DNA of 64,000 bases from Salinispora arenicola (GTDB taxonomy: Bacteria; Actinomycetota; Actinomycetes; Mycobacteriales; Micromonosporaceae). The stretch spans positions 558,001-622,000 of the forward strand of contig NZ_VFOL01000001.1 in NCBI RefSeq assembly GCF_006716065.1. Reading direction: 5' to 3'. The notes beneath the pieces are model-generated. The model saw only the letters and a list, made by a program, of their open reading frames with translations, was not told the DNA's origin and did no database searches. Of the stretch, positions 25,824 through 36,192 are shown one piece after another; position 1 is the first letter of the stretch, and every line of letters starts with the position of its first letter. The position numbers and the translations under genes were made by a program.

Positions 25824-28800
25824 CCTTCTTGCTCCTTCTGCCCGCTCCCGGCCACCGGGCCTGAGCCAGACTGCGAGGACTGCCATCCCGGAGTCTCCTC
25901 CGGGTTGGTCGGGTTGCTGTCCGTGGGGTTCCTTCGTCCGCGCTGAACCCCACGGTGGTAGGCGGAGAGTAGCCCTCGGACTGACTCGGGCGTACGCCGC
26001 TGGACCGCTGCGGACGGCTTCTCCACGGCGCCCGGTACCAGCTGCGCCATCGGGGTACGTTTGGGCAGCCCCGTCGAGGTGGTCGCCGCCACCTGCACGT
26101 CGCTTGCTGCCGAGGCGGCCCGCCAACCATCGTCGGCGGCGGTTCGCCAGCCTTCACCAGCTCGCCCCCGCCGCTGGACGAATCCGCCCACGGTGGGGGT
26201 AACGCTCCCGTTGGCCGTCAAGCCGTGCTGAGGCGGTGTGCCGCCGGTGGCCGGGGTCTCTGCCATTGGTGTGTTACCTGTCGTTGCGGGTGGTATCTGC
26301 TGCTGGGTGTCCGCGTCGACCCTGGCGAACTGCTGGGTCGCGGCGCCACCCGGCCCAGCGACACCGCCGGGCTGGGTAGCTTCGGCCCGACTGGCAGTCT
26401 CCTCCGGACCAGGTCGGCGAGTGCGGAACCAGGCCGACTCCAACTCCCGGAAGATCGGCAGCTCCATTGTCTCGTCCGCATGCGGCTGCTGGTGCTGGGC
26501 AGGTGGCGTGGCCGGAGCCGACGTCGGCGGGTTGCCCGACATCGGAACGGCTGGGCCGCCCTGCACCGGGGCCGCCGGAGGCCCGACAGGCGGCGGCCCC
26601 GCCGGACGCGCCACCCGAGGCAACTCGGTGGTCAGGTCCGGGGCCGCAGCGACCCATTCCGACTGCGACGGGGCGGCGGTGTCCCCCGCCCCAGCGGGTA
26701 CGGGCGGCCAGGCCGGCGGGGCCGTGGGGGCCGAACGCTGCGGTAGCGGCGCCGCGTACGGCTGGCCGGAAGCCGGTGCCGCGGAGATCGGCGTCCCAGA
26801 CGTCGGGGCAGCCGACACCGGAGGCGCGGAGGTCGGTACGCCCGAGGTCGGCGGGTTGGAGACAGACCACCCGGAGTATGGGGTCGCCGGCGGGGCGTAC
26901 GGCTGGGCCTCCGGGCTGCTCGACAGTTGCCGCGGAATCCCGGACTGCTGCCCGGCGTCCGCCTCGCCCGGGGGCCGCCGTTGCGGTAGCGGGCCGCTCG
27001 GCTGCGCGCCTGAGTCGTACAGGGCCCGCGGCTCACTGCCGGCCAGGTCCGACCAGGCGGGCATCGTCTGCGGTGTCCCCATCGGTGCGCCCGCACCATT
27101 GCGGTGGGCCGGGTCGAACGGCCGACCACCGAGCGTCACCTGGTTACCGGACTCACCTGGGTACGGGCCGGCAGCTGTCCCGGACGGAGTGCTCCCACGC
27201 GTGGACACGGCCTCGAAACCCGGCGCCGAGGTCGGCACCGGCGGCAGGCCGGGGGGCAGCTGAGGCCGGCTGGCGAGCGCCCGGGGCACCAACAGGGTGA
27301 CCGGCAGGGTCACGTCCGCGACGGTCCCCCGGTCGGCGCCTGGGCGCAGTTCCACCTTCACACCATGCCGGGACGCCAGCCGGGCGACCACGACCAGACC
27401 CATCATCCGGGACACCGCCACGTCCACCTGCGGCGGCATGGCGAGCTTCTCGTTCAGTTCCCGTAGCTGTTCCGGACTGATGCCGATGCCGCGGTCCTCC
27501 ACGTAGAGGGAGGCACGTTCGCCGACGCGACGGGCCTCGACGACGACCTGCGACTCGGGCGGCGAGAACGCCGTCGCGTTGTCGAACAGCTCGGCGACGA
27601 GGTGGACCAGGTCGTTGACGGCGTGGGCTGCGACCTCGATGTCCCGGTCGATCACGCCGAACTCGATCCGCGTGTAGTGCTCGACCTCGGACTGGGCGGC
27701 CCGGAGCACGTCGATCAGGGCGGCCGGCTCCCGCTGTACGCGGGTGGAGTCAGCCGCAGCGAGAACCAACAGGTTTTCGTCGTTGCGACGCATCCGGGTG
27801 GCGAGATGGTCGAGCTGGAACAGCTCGGCCAGCCGGTCCGGGTCTTCCTCGCCCCGCTCGAGCCGGTCGAGGTGGCCGATCAGCCGGTCGACCAGGATCT
27901 GGGACCGACGGGCCAGGTTGACGAACATGGTCGCCACGGAGGCTCTCAGGGCGGCCTGCTCAGCCGCGGTACGCACTGCCTCCAGGTGCACCGCGTTGAA
28001 CGCCTCGGTCACCTGACCGAACTCGTCCCGGCTGCGCACCGGCAGCGGCTCGGCGATCTGGTCAGCCAGCTGTTTGGGGCTGAGCTGTCCGCCGGTGGCC
28101 TGTGACGCACGCAGCCGGGTGACGGCATGCGGCAGTCCGTGCTCCGCGATCGACAGGGCGCCCATCCGGAGGTCGGCCAGCGACCGGGCCATCGAGCGGG
28201 CGACCAGGAACGCGAAGAGAATGGACAGCAGCAGCATGCTGAGCAGCAGCCCGGTCTCCAGGGACACCTGCAGCCGCACGTCCGATCGGAGAGCGTCGGC
28301 GAGGCGGACGGCGTCACCGTCGATCTTTCCTTCCACCTCGCGGACAAGAGCGGCATACCCGACCATCGCGTTGTCCCACTGGTCGGCTGTGAAGCCGATG
28401 CTGTCGAGGGTCCGGGCGTCGGAGAGGCCGCGCAGGTTGCTGTTGTAGGCCACCGCCTCCCGGGCATCGGGACCGGCGACGGTTTGGTCGTACAGCTCCT
28501 GGTCGGCACGGGAGGCGACCGCGGCGAAGGTTTCCAGCCACTGCCGCTGGCCGGTGAAGGTGGAGATGTAGGTGTTACGCAGATCAGGGGTGAGCTGCCC
28601 CCGGATGAGGCCGACGTGCACCACGTCTCGCTGTTGGGACAGGTACTCCTTGTTCCGGGCGAGGGCGGTCGCGGCGCGCATTCGGTCACTCAGCTCGGAA
28701 TCACCGGCCAGCTGGGTAGCCGAATCCCGCACGTTGATCAGATCGGTCAGCAGGGCCTCGTACTGCTGCTGCGCCTGGGTGAGGCTCAGCCGACCATTGA

Positions 28801-29266
28801 GGACCTGACTTCGCGTGCCGGGCAGGTCGGTGAGGGTCTTGTCGATGAAGCGGAGCTGGTTGTCGAGGGTGCTGGGCAGGCCGTCAAGGTCGCCCCGCTG
28901 CGCGGAATACGGCTCCTTGGCCTTGTCGACGCGGGCGGCTACGTCCTCGTACGCCGCGCGGCGTTCCTCCCGCTGCGCCGCCCGTCTCTCACCGAGCAGC
29001 CGGATCGCCGCCGTCCGCTCGTCCTGCAGTTGGCTGACCAGTTCTCCGGAGTAGCCGACCAGGTTGGTGAGGTCGCCGGACCGATTGGCGTTGTTGAGCG
29101 TCTGCAAGTGGTCGACCAGACCACTGGTACCCACGACGACGGTGGCGATGGTCGGCACGATCATGATGAGACCGAGCTTGGACCAGATCGGCATGTCGCG
29201 GAGCCGACCGGCAGGTCGGCGCAGACGCGACAGGATGGAACCTGCCGTCTTTGGTCGTTTGCTCAC
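25820..29266 (-). CDS. Conservon sensor histidine kinase (CvnA-like) with nitrate/nitrite-sensing-type extracellular domain
   Basis: A 1148-residue membrane kinase. A basic N-terminus leads to TM1 (about 28-48). An extracellular all-helical NIT-type domain (about 55-325) is followed by TM2 (about 335-357) and a HAMP-like region. An atypical H-box [15 protein letters not shown] follows, then a HATPase domain with [27 protein letters not shown] and [11 protein letters not shown] Pro/Gln/Ala-rich tail of about 480 residues ends with SAWF (944-947), GLPKR (1066-1070) with LVPG, and [12 protein letters not shown] start. It heads the four-gene conservon operon with overlapping or close junctions. 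The true signal is unknown. Confidence 0.92.
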   Translation of the reverse strand: MSKRPKTAGSILSRLRRPAGRLRDMPIWSKLGLIMIVPTIATVVVGTSGLVDHLQTLNNANRSGDLTNLVGYSGELVSQLQDERTAAIRLLGERRAAQREERRAAYEDVAARVDKAKEPYSAQRGDLDGLPSTLDNQLRFIDKTLTDLPGTRSQVLNGRLSLTQAQQQYEALLTDLINVRDSATQLAGDSELSDRMRAATALARNKEYLSQQRDVVHVGLIRGQLTPDLRNTYISTFTGQRQWLETFAAVASRADQELYDQTVAGPDAREAVAYNSNLRGLSDARTLDSIGFTADQWDNAMVGYAALVREVEGKIDGDAVRLADALRSDVRLQVSLETGLLLSMLLLSILFAFLVARSMARSLADLRMGALSIAEHGLPHAVTRLRASQATGGQLSPKQLADQIAEPLPVRSRDEFGQVTEAFNAVHLEAVRTAAEQAALRASVATMFVNLARRSQILVDRLIGHLDRLERGEEDPDRLAELFQLDHLATRMRRNDENLLVLAAADSTRVQREPAALIDVLRAAQSEVEHYTRIEFGVIDRDIEVAAHAVNDLVHLVAELFDNATAFSPPESQVVVEARRVGERASLYVEDRGIGISPEQLRELNEKLAMPPQVDVAVSRMMGLVVVARLASRHGVKVELRPGADRGTVADVTLPVTLLVPRALASRPQLPPGLPPVPTSAPGFEAVSTRGSTPSGTAAGPYPGESGNQVTLGGRPFDPAHRNGAGAPMGTPQTMPAWSDLAGSEPRALYDSGAQPSGPLPQRRPPGEADAGQQSGIPRQLSSSPEAQPYAPPATPYSGWSVSNPPTSGVPTSAPPVSAAPTSGTPISAAPASGQPYAAPLPQRSAPTAPPAWPPVPAGAGDTAAPSQSEWVAAAPDLTTELPRVARPAGPPPVGPPAAPVQGGPAVPMSGNPPTSAPATPPAQHQQPHADETMELPIFRELESAWFRTRRPGPEETASRAEATQPGGVAGPGGAATQQFARVDADTQQQIPPATTGNTPMAETPATGGTPPQHGLTANGSVTPTVGGFVQRRGRAGEGWRTAADDGWRAASAASDVQVAATTSTGLPKRTPMAQLVPGAVEKPSAAVQRRTPESVRGLLSAYHRGVQRGRRNPTDSNPTNPEETPGWQSSQSGSGPVAGSGQKEQEG

Positions 29267-29857
29267 GTCACCGCCCTCGCGATTGCAGCCTTCGCGTCAC
29301 CCGGAGGCGACGTCGGGTGACCGACCCGTCGGGTCGGACCATCCGAGATTCCACCACGCCACCCCGGAAAGAGAAAGCCCAGGCTGGCCCTCATCGCCAC
29401 CGGGGTGAGATGTTCTTGCGATTCGATCGCGTTCAGTCTGAATCGTGTTACCCAAAGCAATGCAACGCCCCTCCGCGTCGTCCTGCTGGCCGGCCCTAAG
29501 GGCGCAAAAGTCGTACATTGCTCGACGAACCGGGGCTTCCCATCGTGGCTCCAGTGACGTCCGCCCGTATGACGATGCCGCTACGTCGCCACAACGGAAC
29601 AGGCAGGTCGGCCGGGATCCACCAACCCCTGGGAGGTTGGCGCGGCGGGGACACCACCGCCTGGCCACGCCGGAATGAACAGACGGGTCATTATACGCCA
29701 ACAAGGCTGATTGCGATATAGCCGTCCGGCTAGTTGAACCAACCAGTTCGCTGCCCTTCGTCACCGAAGAGACGTTTCGCCACCGAGATGCCATCACAGG
29801 CTGCCAACACGCGTACACGGCGGGAGGTCCGGGGCCGACCGGCCGGCCGTGGCCCGC
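29267..29857. other. Non-coding interval upstream of the conservon
   Basis: About 590 bases without a convincing gene. Reading frames here show neither GC-skewed third positions nor a recognisable product. The kinase promoter should lie in the right-hand part on the minus strand; base composition dips near 29440-29465 and 29690-29725. I see no repeat or RNA gene. Confidence 0.5.
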
Positions 29858-30952
29858 CTATGGCCGGCCCGGTCCGGTCAACAGCCTCCCGTACGCCGGT
29901 TTGATCACCTCGTCGATGATCTGCAGGCGCTGGTCGAACGGGATGAAGGCGCTCTTCATGGCATTGATCGTCAGCCACTGGAGTTCCCGCCAGCCGTAGC
30001 CGAACGTGTCCACCAGCAAGGCCATCTCGCGCGACATGGACGTACCACTCATCAGCCGGTTGTCGGTGTTGACGGTGACCCGGAACCGCAGGTCCCGCAG
30101 CAGCCCGATCGGGTGTTCGGCGATCGACGGGGTGGCCCCGGTCTGCACGTTCGACGAGGGGCACAGCTCCAACGGGATCCGCTTGTCGCGTACGTACGCG
30201 GCCAGTCGGCCGAGGACGGGCTCCGGTCCCGGCGTGATGTCGTCGACGATCCGCACCCCGTGGCCGAGCCGGTCCGCCCCGCACCACTGGATGGCCTGCC
30301 AGATTGACGGCAGCCCGAATGCCTCACCGGCGTGGATCGTGAAGTGAAAGTTCTCCCGCTGCAGGTACTCGAAGGCATCCAGGTGTCGGGTGGGTGGGAA
30401 GCCTGCCTCGGCGCCGGCGATGTCAAAACCCACCACGCCGGTGTCTCGGTACCGCACGGCCAGTTCGGCGATCTCCTGTGAGCGGGCAGCGTGCCGCATG
30501 GCCGTGAGCAGGGCGCCTACCCGGATCGGCGTGCCCGCCGCCGCGGCGAGGGCGCTGCCCTCGTCGAAGCCGGCGATGACCGCCGCTACCACCTCGTCCA
30601 GGTTGAGGCCACGCTCCAGGTGCAGCTCTGGTGCGAACCGGACCTCCGCGTAGACCACCCCGTCGCCGGCCAGGTCCAGCGCACACTCCCGGGCCACCCG
30701 CCGCAGCGACGAAGCGGTCTGCATGACCCCGACGGTGTGGGCGAAGGTCTCCAGGTACCGCTCCAACGAGCCGGAGTTGGCCGCGTCGACAAACCAGCGG
30801 CCCAGCGCCTCCGGGTCGGTCGTCGGCAACTCGTGCTCCGCCTCGGCGGCCAGCTCGACGACCGTCGCCGGCCGCAGGCCACCGTCGAGGTGATCGTGCA
30901 GCAGCGCCTTGGGGACCTGGACGATGTCCTCGTACCGGATAGTCGCGACCAT
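29858..30952 (-). CDS. add: Adenosine deaminase
   Basis: Deaminates adenosine/deoxyadenosine to inosine/deoxyinosine. The 364-residue TIM-barrel protein shows the zinc-ligand motif HDHLDG (19-24), HAGEAFG with the third His and catalytic Glu near 206-209, RLGHG, CPSSN near the substrate pocket, and a Thr-Asp-Asn in [10 protein letters not shown]. The opening [11 protein letters not shown] is typical of actinobacterial Add. It is monocistronic, divergent from the rRNA methyltransferase-like gene. Confidence 0.94.
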   Translation of the reverse strand: MVATIRYEDIVQVPKALLHDHLDGGLRPATVVELAAEAEHELPTTDPEALGRWFVDAANSGSLERYLETFAHTVGVMQTASSLRRVARECALDLAGDGVVYAEVRFAPELHLERGLNLDEVVAAVIAGFDEGSALAAAAGTPIRVGALLTAMRHAARSQEIAELAVRYRDTGVVGFDIAGAEAGFPPTRHLDAFEYLQRENFHFTIHAGEAFGLPSIWQAIQWCGADRLGHGVRIVDDITPGPEPVLGRLAAYVRDKRIPLELCPSSNVQTGATPSIAEHPIGLLRDLRFRVTVNTDNRLMSGTSMSREMALLVDTFGYGWRELQWLTINAMKSAFIPFDQRLQIIDEVIKPAYGRLLTGPGRP

Positions 30953-31122
30953 GGTCAGACCCTAGTCGGCACCGGCGCCGCCGGAAGCGTCGGACTGGTC
31001 GGCGCGTTGTCCCGATCACGCCAATCCGGTCGCGCGGCAATGATCGACACGCAACAGGGTCGATAGACTGCCGACCCACCGGGTGACCGCCCGGCTCACC
31101 ACCGACCGGCCCGGAGCCCGAC

Positions 31123-32010
31123 ATGGATCGCCGCATCCGCCACTGGCTACGCTGCCCGATCTGCGGCCATCCGCTGACCGGGGCCACCGAGGGCACCGCC
31201 CGGACGCTGGCCTGTCCGCACCGGCACAGCTTCGACATCGCCCGGCAGGGATACGTGAACCTGCTGGCCGGCCGGGCACCGCACGCCGGGGACACTGGCG
31301 AGATGGTCGCCGCCCGCGCCGACTTCCTCGCCGCCGGTCACTACGACCTGATCTCCCGAGCGCTGGCCGGAGCCGCCGTCGAAGCCACCGCCCGCTACCG
31401 AGAAGCACACCCGCGGCCCGGTGCCACCCCGCTGACGGACCCCCTGGTGGTTGATGTTGGGGCCGGCACCGGCCGGCATCTCGCCGCGGTGCTGGCCGCG
31501 CTGCCGGACGCCGTCGGCCTGGCCCTGGACGTGTCGAAGCCGGCACTGCGCCGCGCGGCCCGCGCCCACCCGCGAGCGGCGGCGGCGCTGGCCGACACCT
31601 GGCAGCGGCTGCCGCTGCCCGACGCGTCGGTCGCCGTGCTACTCAATGTGTTCGCGCCCCGAAACGGAGCGGAGTTCCACCGAGTGCTCGACCCAGCCGG
31701 CGCGCTGCTGGTCGTCACGCCGGCCGCCGACCACCTCACCGAGTTGGTCGGCGCGCTCGGCCTGCTCCGGGTGGATCCGGCGAAGTCCGACCGGGTGGCC
31801 AGCAGCCTGGGGGCACGCTTCGCGGCGGAGTCGGACACCGAGCACCGGGCCCGACTGGCGTTGCCCCGTTCGCAGGTCGCCGCCCTGGTCGGGATGGGAC
31901 CAAGCGCCTGGCACACCGACCCGGTCGGGCTCGCCGATCGGATCACCGCCCTGCCCGACCCGGTCGAGCTGACCGTGGCCGTCCGGCTCGGTGTCCATCG
32001 TCGTCGCTGA
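31123..32010 (+). CDS. RlmA/TlrB-type 23S rRNA (guanine-N1)-methyltransferase-like protein
   Basis: A 295-residue SAM-dependent methyltransferase. The N-terminal zinc finger CPICGH...CPHRHSFD (C11, C14, C31, H35) is followed by the family phrase QGYVNLLAG and the SAM motif VVDVGAGTGRH (about 109-119). LPLPDASVAVLLNVFAPRN is motif IV. The RlmA family methylates N1 of G745 (RlmA-I) or G748 (RlmA-II/TlrB), the latter conferring resistance to some macrolides. Which guanine is modified cannot be decided here. It is a single gene. Confidence 0.82.
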   Translation: MDRRIRHWLRCPICGHPLTGATEGTARTLACPHRHSFDIARQGYVNLLAGRAPHAGDTGEMVAARADFLAAGHYDLISRALAGAAVEATARYREAHPRPGATPLTDPLVVDVGAGTGRHLAAVLAALPDAVGLALDVSKPALRRAARAHPRAAAALADTWQRLPLPDASVAVLLNVFAPRNGAEFHRVLDPAGALLVVTPAADHLTELVGALGLLRVDPAKSDRVASSLGARFAAESDTEHRARLALPRSQVAALVGMGPSAWHTDPVGLADRITALPDPVELTVAVRLGVHRRR

Positions 32011-32045
32011 CCCGGTGGCCTGCCTGGCAGTCGGGGCGAGGCAGC

Positions 32046-32726
32046 CTAGGTGGAGAGATCCACCTCTTCCCAACCGGGCGGCTCATCGTGGTATGGGCCC
32101 CGCAGGACCACTGCCCACTCCAACGCCCACCGACGCTGCCCGATCGCGTTGGCATCCACCAGGCCGGGCAGCGCCCGGTGCGCGTGCTCCACCTCGAGAT
32201 AGGCCCAGTCGAGGCAGTAGTGCAGATCGAGCAGTGCCGCCGCATCCGCCGGGTGCCGCGGCGCGGTGAGCGTCCGCGAGCGCCAGTGCCGGACCGTCTC
32301 GCCGGCCACGATGTTCGGCATTCGCTCCACCAGCCGCTCGTCCACCGGCAGCGTCGGATCCAACTGCCGGGTCAGTCCGAGCACCCAGGCCAGTGCGTAC
32401 AACGCATCGTAGTGCAGCACGAACGAGCGGTGGTCACCCTTGCCACCGGTGACGAACTGCCACTCCGGTGGCGTGACGGTCTCCACCAGATGCGAGGCGA
32501 GCAGCCAACTCATCGCCGCCTGCGGCGGCATTCCGAAGCAGCGGGCCAGGATGAGGTGCAGCACGGCGAGCCGTGTCTCGATCTCACCGGTCGGGCGCAG
32601 CTCGATCTCGTCGCCAGGCTCCCACACCAGCGGATAGTGTGCCGGCGGCAATGGCAGCCCCAACCGGGACAGCTCCTCCAGGCTCGCTTCACGCACCATT
32701 CGGGGGTTTGGGGCAGGTACTGACAC
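32046..32726 (-). CDS. DUF4272 domain protein
   Basis: A 226-residue soluble protein. The phrases TRLAVLHLILARCFG, WQFVTGGKGDHRSFVLHYDALYALAWVLGL and LLDLHYCLDWAYLEVEHA are those of DUF4272, a family of unknown function. GTG start at 32726, followed by the opening SVPAPNPRMVREASLEELSRLGLP-type helix. It is on the same strand as and downstream of deoA across 92 bases with a hairpin. Confidence 0.8.
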   Translation of the reverse strand: MSVPAPNPRMVREASLEELSRLGLPLPPAHYPLVWEPGDEIELRPTGEIETRLAVLHLILARCFGMPPQAAMSWLLASHLVETVTPPEWQFVTGGKGDHRSFVLHYDALYALAWVLGLTRQLDPTLPVDERLVERMPNIVAGETVRHWRSRTLTAPRHPADAAALLDLHYCLDWAYLEVEHAHRALPGLVDANAIGQRRWALEWAVVLRGPYHDEPPGWEEVDLST

Positions 32727-32751
32727 GACGGAATCCTCGTCTGTTCGTGCC

Positions 32752-32778
32752 GGCCAGGCCGGATCGTCCCTCCTGGCC
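32752..32778 (-). terminator. Weak hairpin after deoA
   Basis: GGCCAGG (32752-32758) and CCTGGCC (32772-32778) can pair over 7 bp in the deoA-DUF4272 gap. Could be a terminator or attenuator. Confidence 0.35.
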
Positions 32779-32818
32779 AGGCAGGATAGCCCTCAGCCTG
32801 ACGGAACGGAACGGACGG

Positions 32819-34099
32819 TCAGCCGATTCGTTCGAGCACCAGTGGCCTCGGCTCCGGGGCCGACGCCGCAATACGCACCGCCCGCACCGCCTCCTCCCGG
32901 GCCGCCGGGATCCGAGCGGCGTCCTCGGCCCGCAGCTCGAAGAGCGGGTCACCGGCCCGGACCGGATCGCCGGGGCGTTTGCGCAGCAGCACGCCCGCCG
33001 GCGCGGACACCGGGTCCTCCTTGCGGGCCCGCCCGGCGCCGAGCCGCCACGCGGCCACCCCCATGCCGAACGCGTCGACCTCCGCCACCACACCGTCGGT
33101 GTCGGCGCGCACCACCTCGGTCTCCGGCGCCGTGGGCAGCGGGGCATCCGGATCCCCGCCCTGGGCCCGCAGCATCGCCCGCCAGGAGTCCATCGCCCGG
33201 CCGTCGCGCAGCGCCGTCGCCGGGTCGGCATCCGGTAGACCGGCGGCTTCGAGCATCTCCCGGGCCAGGGCCAGGGTCAGCTCGACCACGTCGGCCGGTC
33301 CACCACCCGCCAGTACCTCGACCGATTCGGCCACCTCGACCGCGTTGCCGATGGCCAGCCCTAGTGGGGTGGACATGTCGGTGAGCAGGGCAACCGTGCG
33401 TACGTCGTGCGCGCTGCCCAACTCGACCATGGTGCGGGCCAGTTGCCGGGCCTGGTCGACCGACTTCATGAACGCACCGGAGCCGACCTTGACGTCCAGG
33501 ACCAGGGCACCGGTCCCCTCAGCGATCTTCTTGCTCATAATTGAACTGGCGATGAGTGGGATGGCCTCCACCGTGCCGGTCACGTCCCGCAGCGCGTACA
33601 GCTTGCGGTCGGCCGGCGCGAGACCGGCGCCGGCCGCGCAGATCACCGCGCCGACACCGCGGAGCTGGGCGATGAACTCCTCGTTGCCCAGCGACGCCCG
33701 CCAGCCCCGGATGGACTCCAGCTTGTCGAGCGTGCCACCGGTGTGCCCGAGTCCCCGACCGCTCAGCTGCGGCACCGCCGCGCCGCAGGCCGCCACCAGC
33801 GGGGTGAGCGGCAGGGTGATCTTGTCTCCGACACCACCGGTGGAGTGCTTGTCGACGGTCGGCCGGTCGGCCGCGGCGAGGTCCAGTCGCTCACCGCTGG
33901 CGATCATCGCCGCGGTCCACCGGGCGATCTCCGGCGTGGTCATCCCGTTCAGCAGGATCGCCATCGCCAGCGCGGCCATCTGTTCGTCCGCCACCTGACC
34001 TCGGGTATAGGCATCCACCACCCAGTCGACCTGCGCGTCGGAGAGCGCCTCGCCGTCCCGTTTGGCCCGAATGATGTCAACTGCCGTAAAATCCACCAT
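32819..34099 (-). CDS. deoA: Thymidine phosphorylase
   Basis: Phosphorolysis of (deoxy)thymidine/uridine to base plus deoxyribose-1-phosphate. The 426-residue protein contains the phosphate-binding DKHSTGGVGD, the signature SGRGLGHTGGTLDKLESI, ADRKLYALRDVTGTV and MSKKIAEGTGALVLDVK. The C-terminal domain includes the pyrimidine-phosphorylase fold (DGVVAEVDAFGMGVAAW). ATG 34099 gives the family start VDFTAVDII; ATG 34117 is an in-frame alternative. It is downstream of cdd and the nucleoside transporter. Confidence 0.93.
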   Translation of the reverse strand: MVDFTAVDIIRAKRDGEALSDAQVDWVVDAYTRGQVADEQMAALAMAILLNGMTTPEIARWTAAMIASGERLDLAAADRPTVDKHSTGGVGDKITLPLTPLVAACGAAVPQLSGRGLGHTGGTLDKLESIRGWRASLGNEEFIAQLRGVGAVICAAGAGLAPADRKLYALRDVTGTVEAIPLIASSIMSKKIAEGTGALVLDVKVGSGAFMKSVDQARQLARTMVELGSAHDVRTVALLTDMSTPLGLAIGNAVEVAESVEVLAGGGPADVVELTLALAREMLEAAGLPDADPATALRDGRAMDSWRAMLRAQGGDPDAPLPTAPETEVVRADTDGVVAEVDAFGMGVAAWRLGAGRARKEDPVSAPAGVLLRKRPGDPVRAGDPLFELRAEDAARIPAAREEAVRAVRIAASAPEPRPLVLERIG

Positions 34100-34186
34100 G
34101 AGATAGCTCTTCCCCATCTTTCTTCTCGGGCTGCCCATACCCACGACCCGATGTGTCCCACCATCGGCCGGCCTCGGACCGAAAGC

Positions 34187-34903
34187 TCAGCCAGTCCACC
34201 GCATCGGGATCTCCAACGGCGGTTCGCCCTCACCCGCCCAGAAGATCGTGCCGGCCGCGTCCACCACCACCACCCGGGGCACCCGTGCCAGCCCCCAGGT
34301 GATCGCCTCCGCTGGATCGTCCCAACTCGGGCCCTCCTCCAGGACGCCGGTCTCGCCGTCGCCGGCATCACCGGCCGACCGCTCCCAGTAGGCCGTCCAC
34401 ACCTGCCGCCCCGCCGCCAGGTCGGGATGCACGAACACCGTGCCGCGCCCGCGCCAGGCGGCCAGTCGCTCCGGCACCACCGGGACCGGGTCCTCCCCGG
34501 TCACCGCCTCCAGATCCGCCACGTCAAACGCGTGCGGCAGCAGCTCCGCCATCCGCATCGGCCCGCCCTTGGCCTCGATCAGGCACTCCGGGCCGCCCTG
34601 TTCCCAGAGCAACTGTCGGCAGCGCCCACACGGCATCAGCGGCTCGCCGGTGGCATCGACGCAGGACAGGGCGACAATTCGGCCGCCTCCGGTGGAATGC
34701 AGCGAGGAGACCACGCCGCACTCGGCGCAGAGAACCACGCCGTACGACGCGTTCTCTACATTGCAGCCGACCACGATCCGGCCGTCGTCCACCAGCGCAG
34801 CCGCCCCCACGGGAAACTTCGAGTACGGCACGTACGCGTGCCGCATCACCTCGGTCGCGGCGGCGCGTAGCCGCCCCCAGTCGATCTCCATCTGGCGTCC
34901 CAT
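34187..34903 (-). CDS. cdd: Cytidine deaminase with long C-terminal extension
   Basis: Converts cytidine/deoxycytidine to uridine forms. Residues 1-135 are a complete homotetrameric-type cytidine deaminase: FPVGAAAL, NVENASYG, CAEC (C59, E61) and PCGRC (C92, C95). Unlike the usual 130-residue enzyme it continues for about 100 more residues, including RGTVFVHPDLAAGRQVWTAYWE and VVVVDAAGTIFWAGEGEP, which read as a small folded domain I do not recognise. The ATG at 34903 overlaps the permease stop (TGATG), so it is translationally coupled to the transporter. Confidence 0.9.
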   Translation of the reverse strand: MGRQMEIDWGRLRAAATEVMRHAYVPYSKFPVGAAALVDDGRIVVGCNVENASYGVVLCAECGVVSSLHSTGGGRIVALSCVDATGEPLMPCGRCRQLLWEQGGPECLIEAKGGPMRMAELLPHAFDVADLEAVTGEDPVPVVPERLAAWRGRGTVFVHPDLAAGRQVWTAYWERSAGDAGDGETGVLEEGPSWDDPAEAITWGLARVPRVVVVDAAGTIFWAGEGEPPLEIPMRWTG

Positions 34904-36192
34904 CAGCCCTTGATGTACGGCTTACCGTCGGCGGCCGGCGCCCGGACCCTACCGACCAGCCCGGCCACCGCCAGGATCGTCGCCAGGTAGGGCAGCATCG
35001 CCAGGAACTGGCTCGGAATGGCGCTGTTGATCGCGCTGAGGTAGGTGGCGAGCTGATCGGCGAAGCCGAAGAAGAGCGCCGCGAGCAGCGCGCCGGTCGG
35101 GCTCCACCGACCAAAGATCAACGCCGCCAGGGCAATGAAGCCCTTGCCGCCGATCATGTTCTTGGTGAACGAGAACAGGGCGAGCGTGTACGACGCACCA
35201 CCGATGCCGGCAACCGCCCCCGCCAGCAGCACGTTGCGGTACCGCACCCGCAGCACCCGGACGCCGAGGGTGTCGGCCGCGGTCGGGTGCTCACCGACCG
35301 AGCGGGTGCGCAGGCCCCACCGGGTACGGAACAACCCGATGTGGATCACCAGAACCAGCAGGAGGCCGAGGTAGAGGAAGATGTTGCCGGCGAACAGCGC
35401 CGGCCCCAGCACCGGGATCTCCGACAACAGCGGGATCTCCCAGTTGCTGAACCGTGGGGCACTGTTGTACTTCGCCGGTTCGGGCTGCATCAGTCGCTCA
35501 TAGAGGAAGCCGGTGATGCCCACCGCGAGCAGGTTCAGCACGATCCCCATGACCACCTGGTCCACCAGGTACCGGATGGCGAAGACCGCCAACAGCAGCG
35601 AGATGAGAGTGCCGCCGATCGCCGCGGCGACCAGACCCACCCAGAGACTGCCGCTGATGCTGCCGAAGAGGGCACCGCTGAAGGCACCCATCAGCAGCTG
35701 CCCCTCGATGGCCACGTTGACCACGCCGGAGCGCTCGCAGAGCACGCCGGCCAGCGACCCGAAGATCAGCGGCAGGGCCAGGATGAAGGTGCCCCGCACG
35801 ATGTTGACCAGGGGCATGAAGTTCTGCCCCGCCGGCGCGGTGGAGACCTGCCAACACAGGAAGCTCGCCACGAAGCCGACCAGGCCGATGCCGAGTACGA
35901 GGGTGAACCAGCGCGTCGGCAGGCCGGCGAGGATCGCCACGCCGGCGGCGAGGGCGACCGCCCCGAAGAGGGCCGCACCGACCGTCCCATTGATCTTCAG
36001 GGCGGCGCCGGTGGCGTCCTCGCTGAGCGTGAATCGGGCCGGCTCGCCGGTGGCGAGCGCGGTGAAGAGCAGCACCGCCAGCAGGCCGAGCGCGGTCAGC
36101 ACCAGGCCGGCCTTGCGAGTACGGGTCCAGTACCCCTCGTTGACCGGGGCGACCGCGACGTCGTCGACAGCCATCGTGGACATGCGCGTCAC
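34903..36192 (-). CDS. Nucleoside ABC transporter permease 2
   Basis: A 429-residue inner-membrane permease of the simple-sugar/nucleoside (BPD_transp_2) family. After a long N-terminal segment with one helix (about 28-48) and extra helices, the permease core shows GTFILALPLIFGSLAGVLCERSGV-type sequence, then NVAIEGQLLMGAF, and later SVGEHPTAADTLG, the EAA-like coupling loop. The GTG start overlaps the upstream permease stop by 4 bases. Confidence 0.9.
   Translation of the reverse strand: MTRMSTMAVDDVAVAPVNEGYWTRTRKAGLVLTALGLLAVLLFTALATGEPARFTLSEDATGAALKINGTVGAALFGAVALAAGVAILAGLPTRWFTLVLGIGLVGFVASFLCWQVSTAPAGQNFMPLVNIVRGTFILALPLIFGSLAGVLCERSGVVNVAIEGQLLMGAFSGALFGSISGSLWVGLVAAAIGGTLISLLLAVFAIRYLVDQVVMGIVLNLLAVGITGFLYERLMQPEPAKYNSAPRFSNWEIPLLSEIPVLGPALFAGNIFLYLGLLLVLVIHIGLFRTRWGLRTRSVGEHPTAADTLGVRVLRVRYRNVLLAGAVAGIGGASYTLALFSFTKNMIGGKGFIALAALIFGRWSPTGALLAALFFGFADQLATYLSAINSAIPSQFLAMLPYLATILAVAGLVGRVRAPAADGKPYIKG

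Noticed and set aside
29297..29818. 173-codon open frame on the minus strand upstream of the conservon kinase
   Set aside because: Codon third positions lack the genome's GC bias, composition is Arg/Ser/Trp-rich as in shadow frames, and no family is recognisable.
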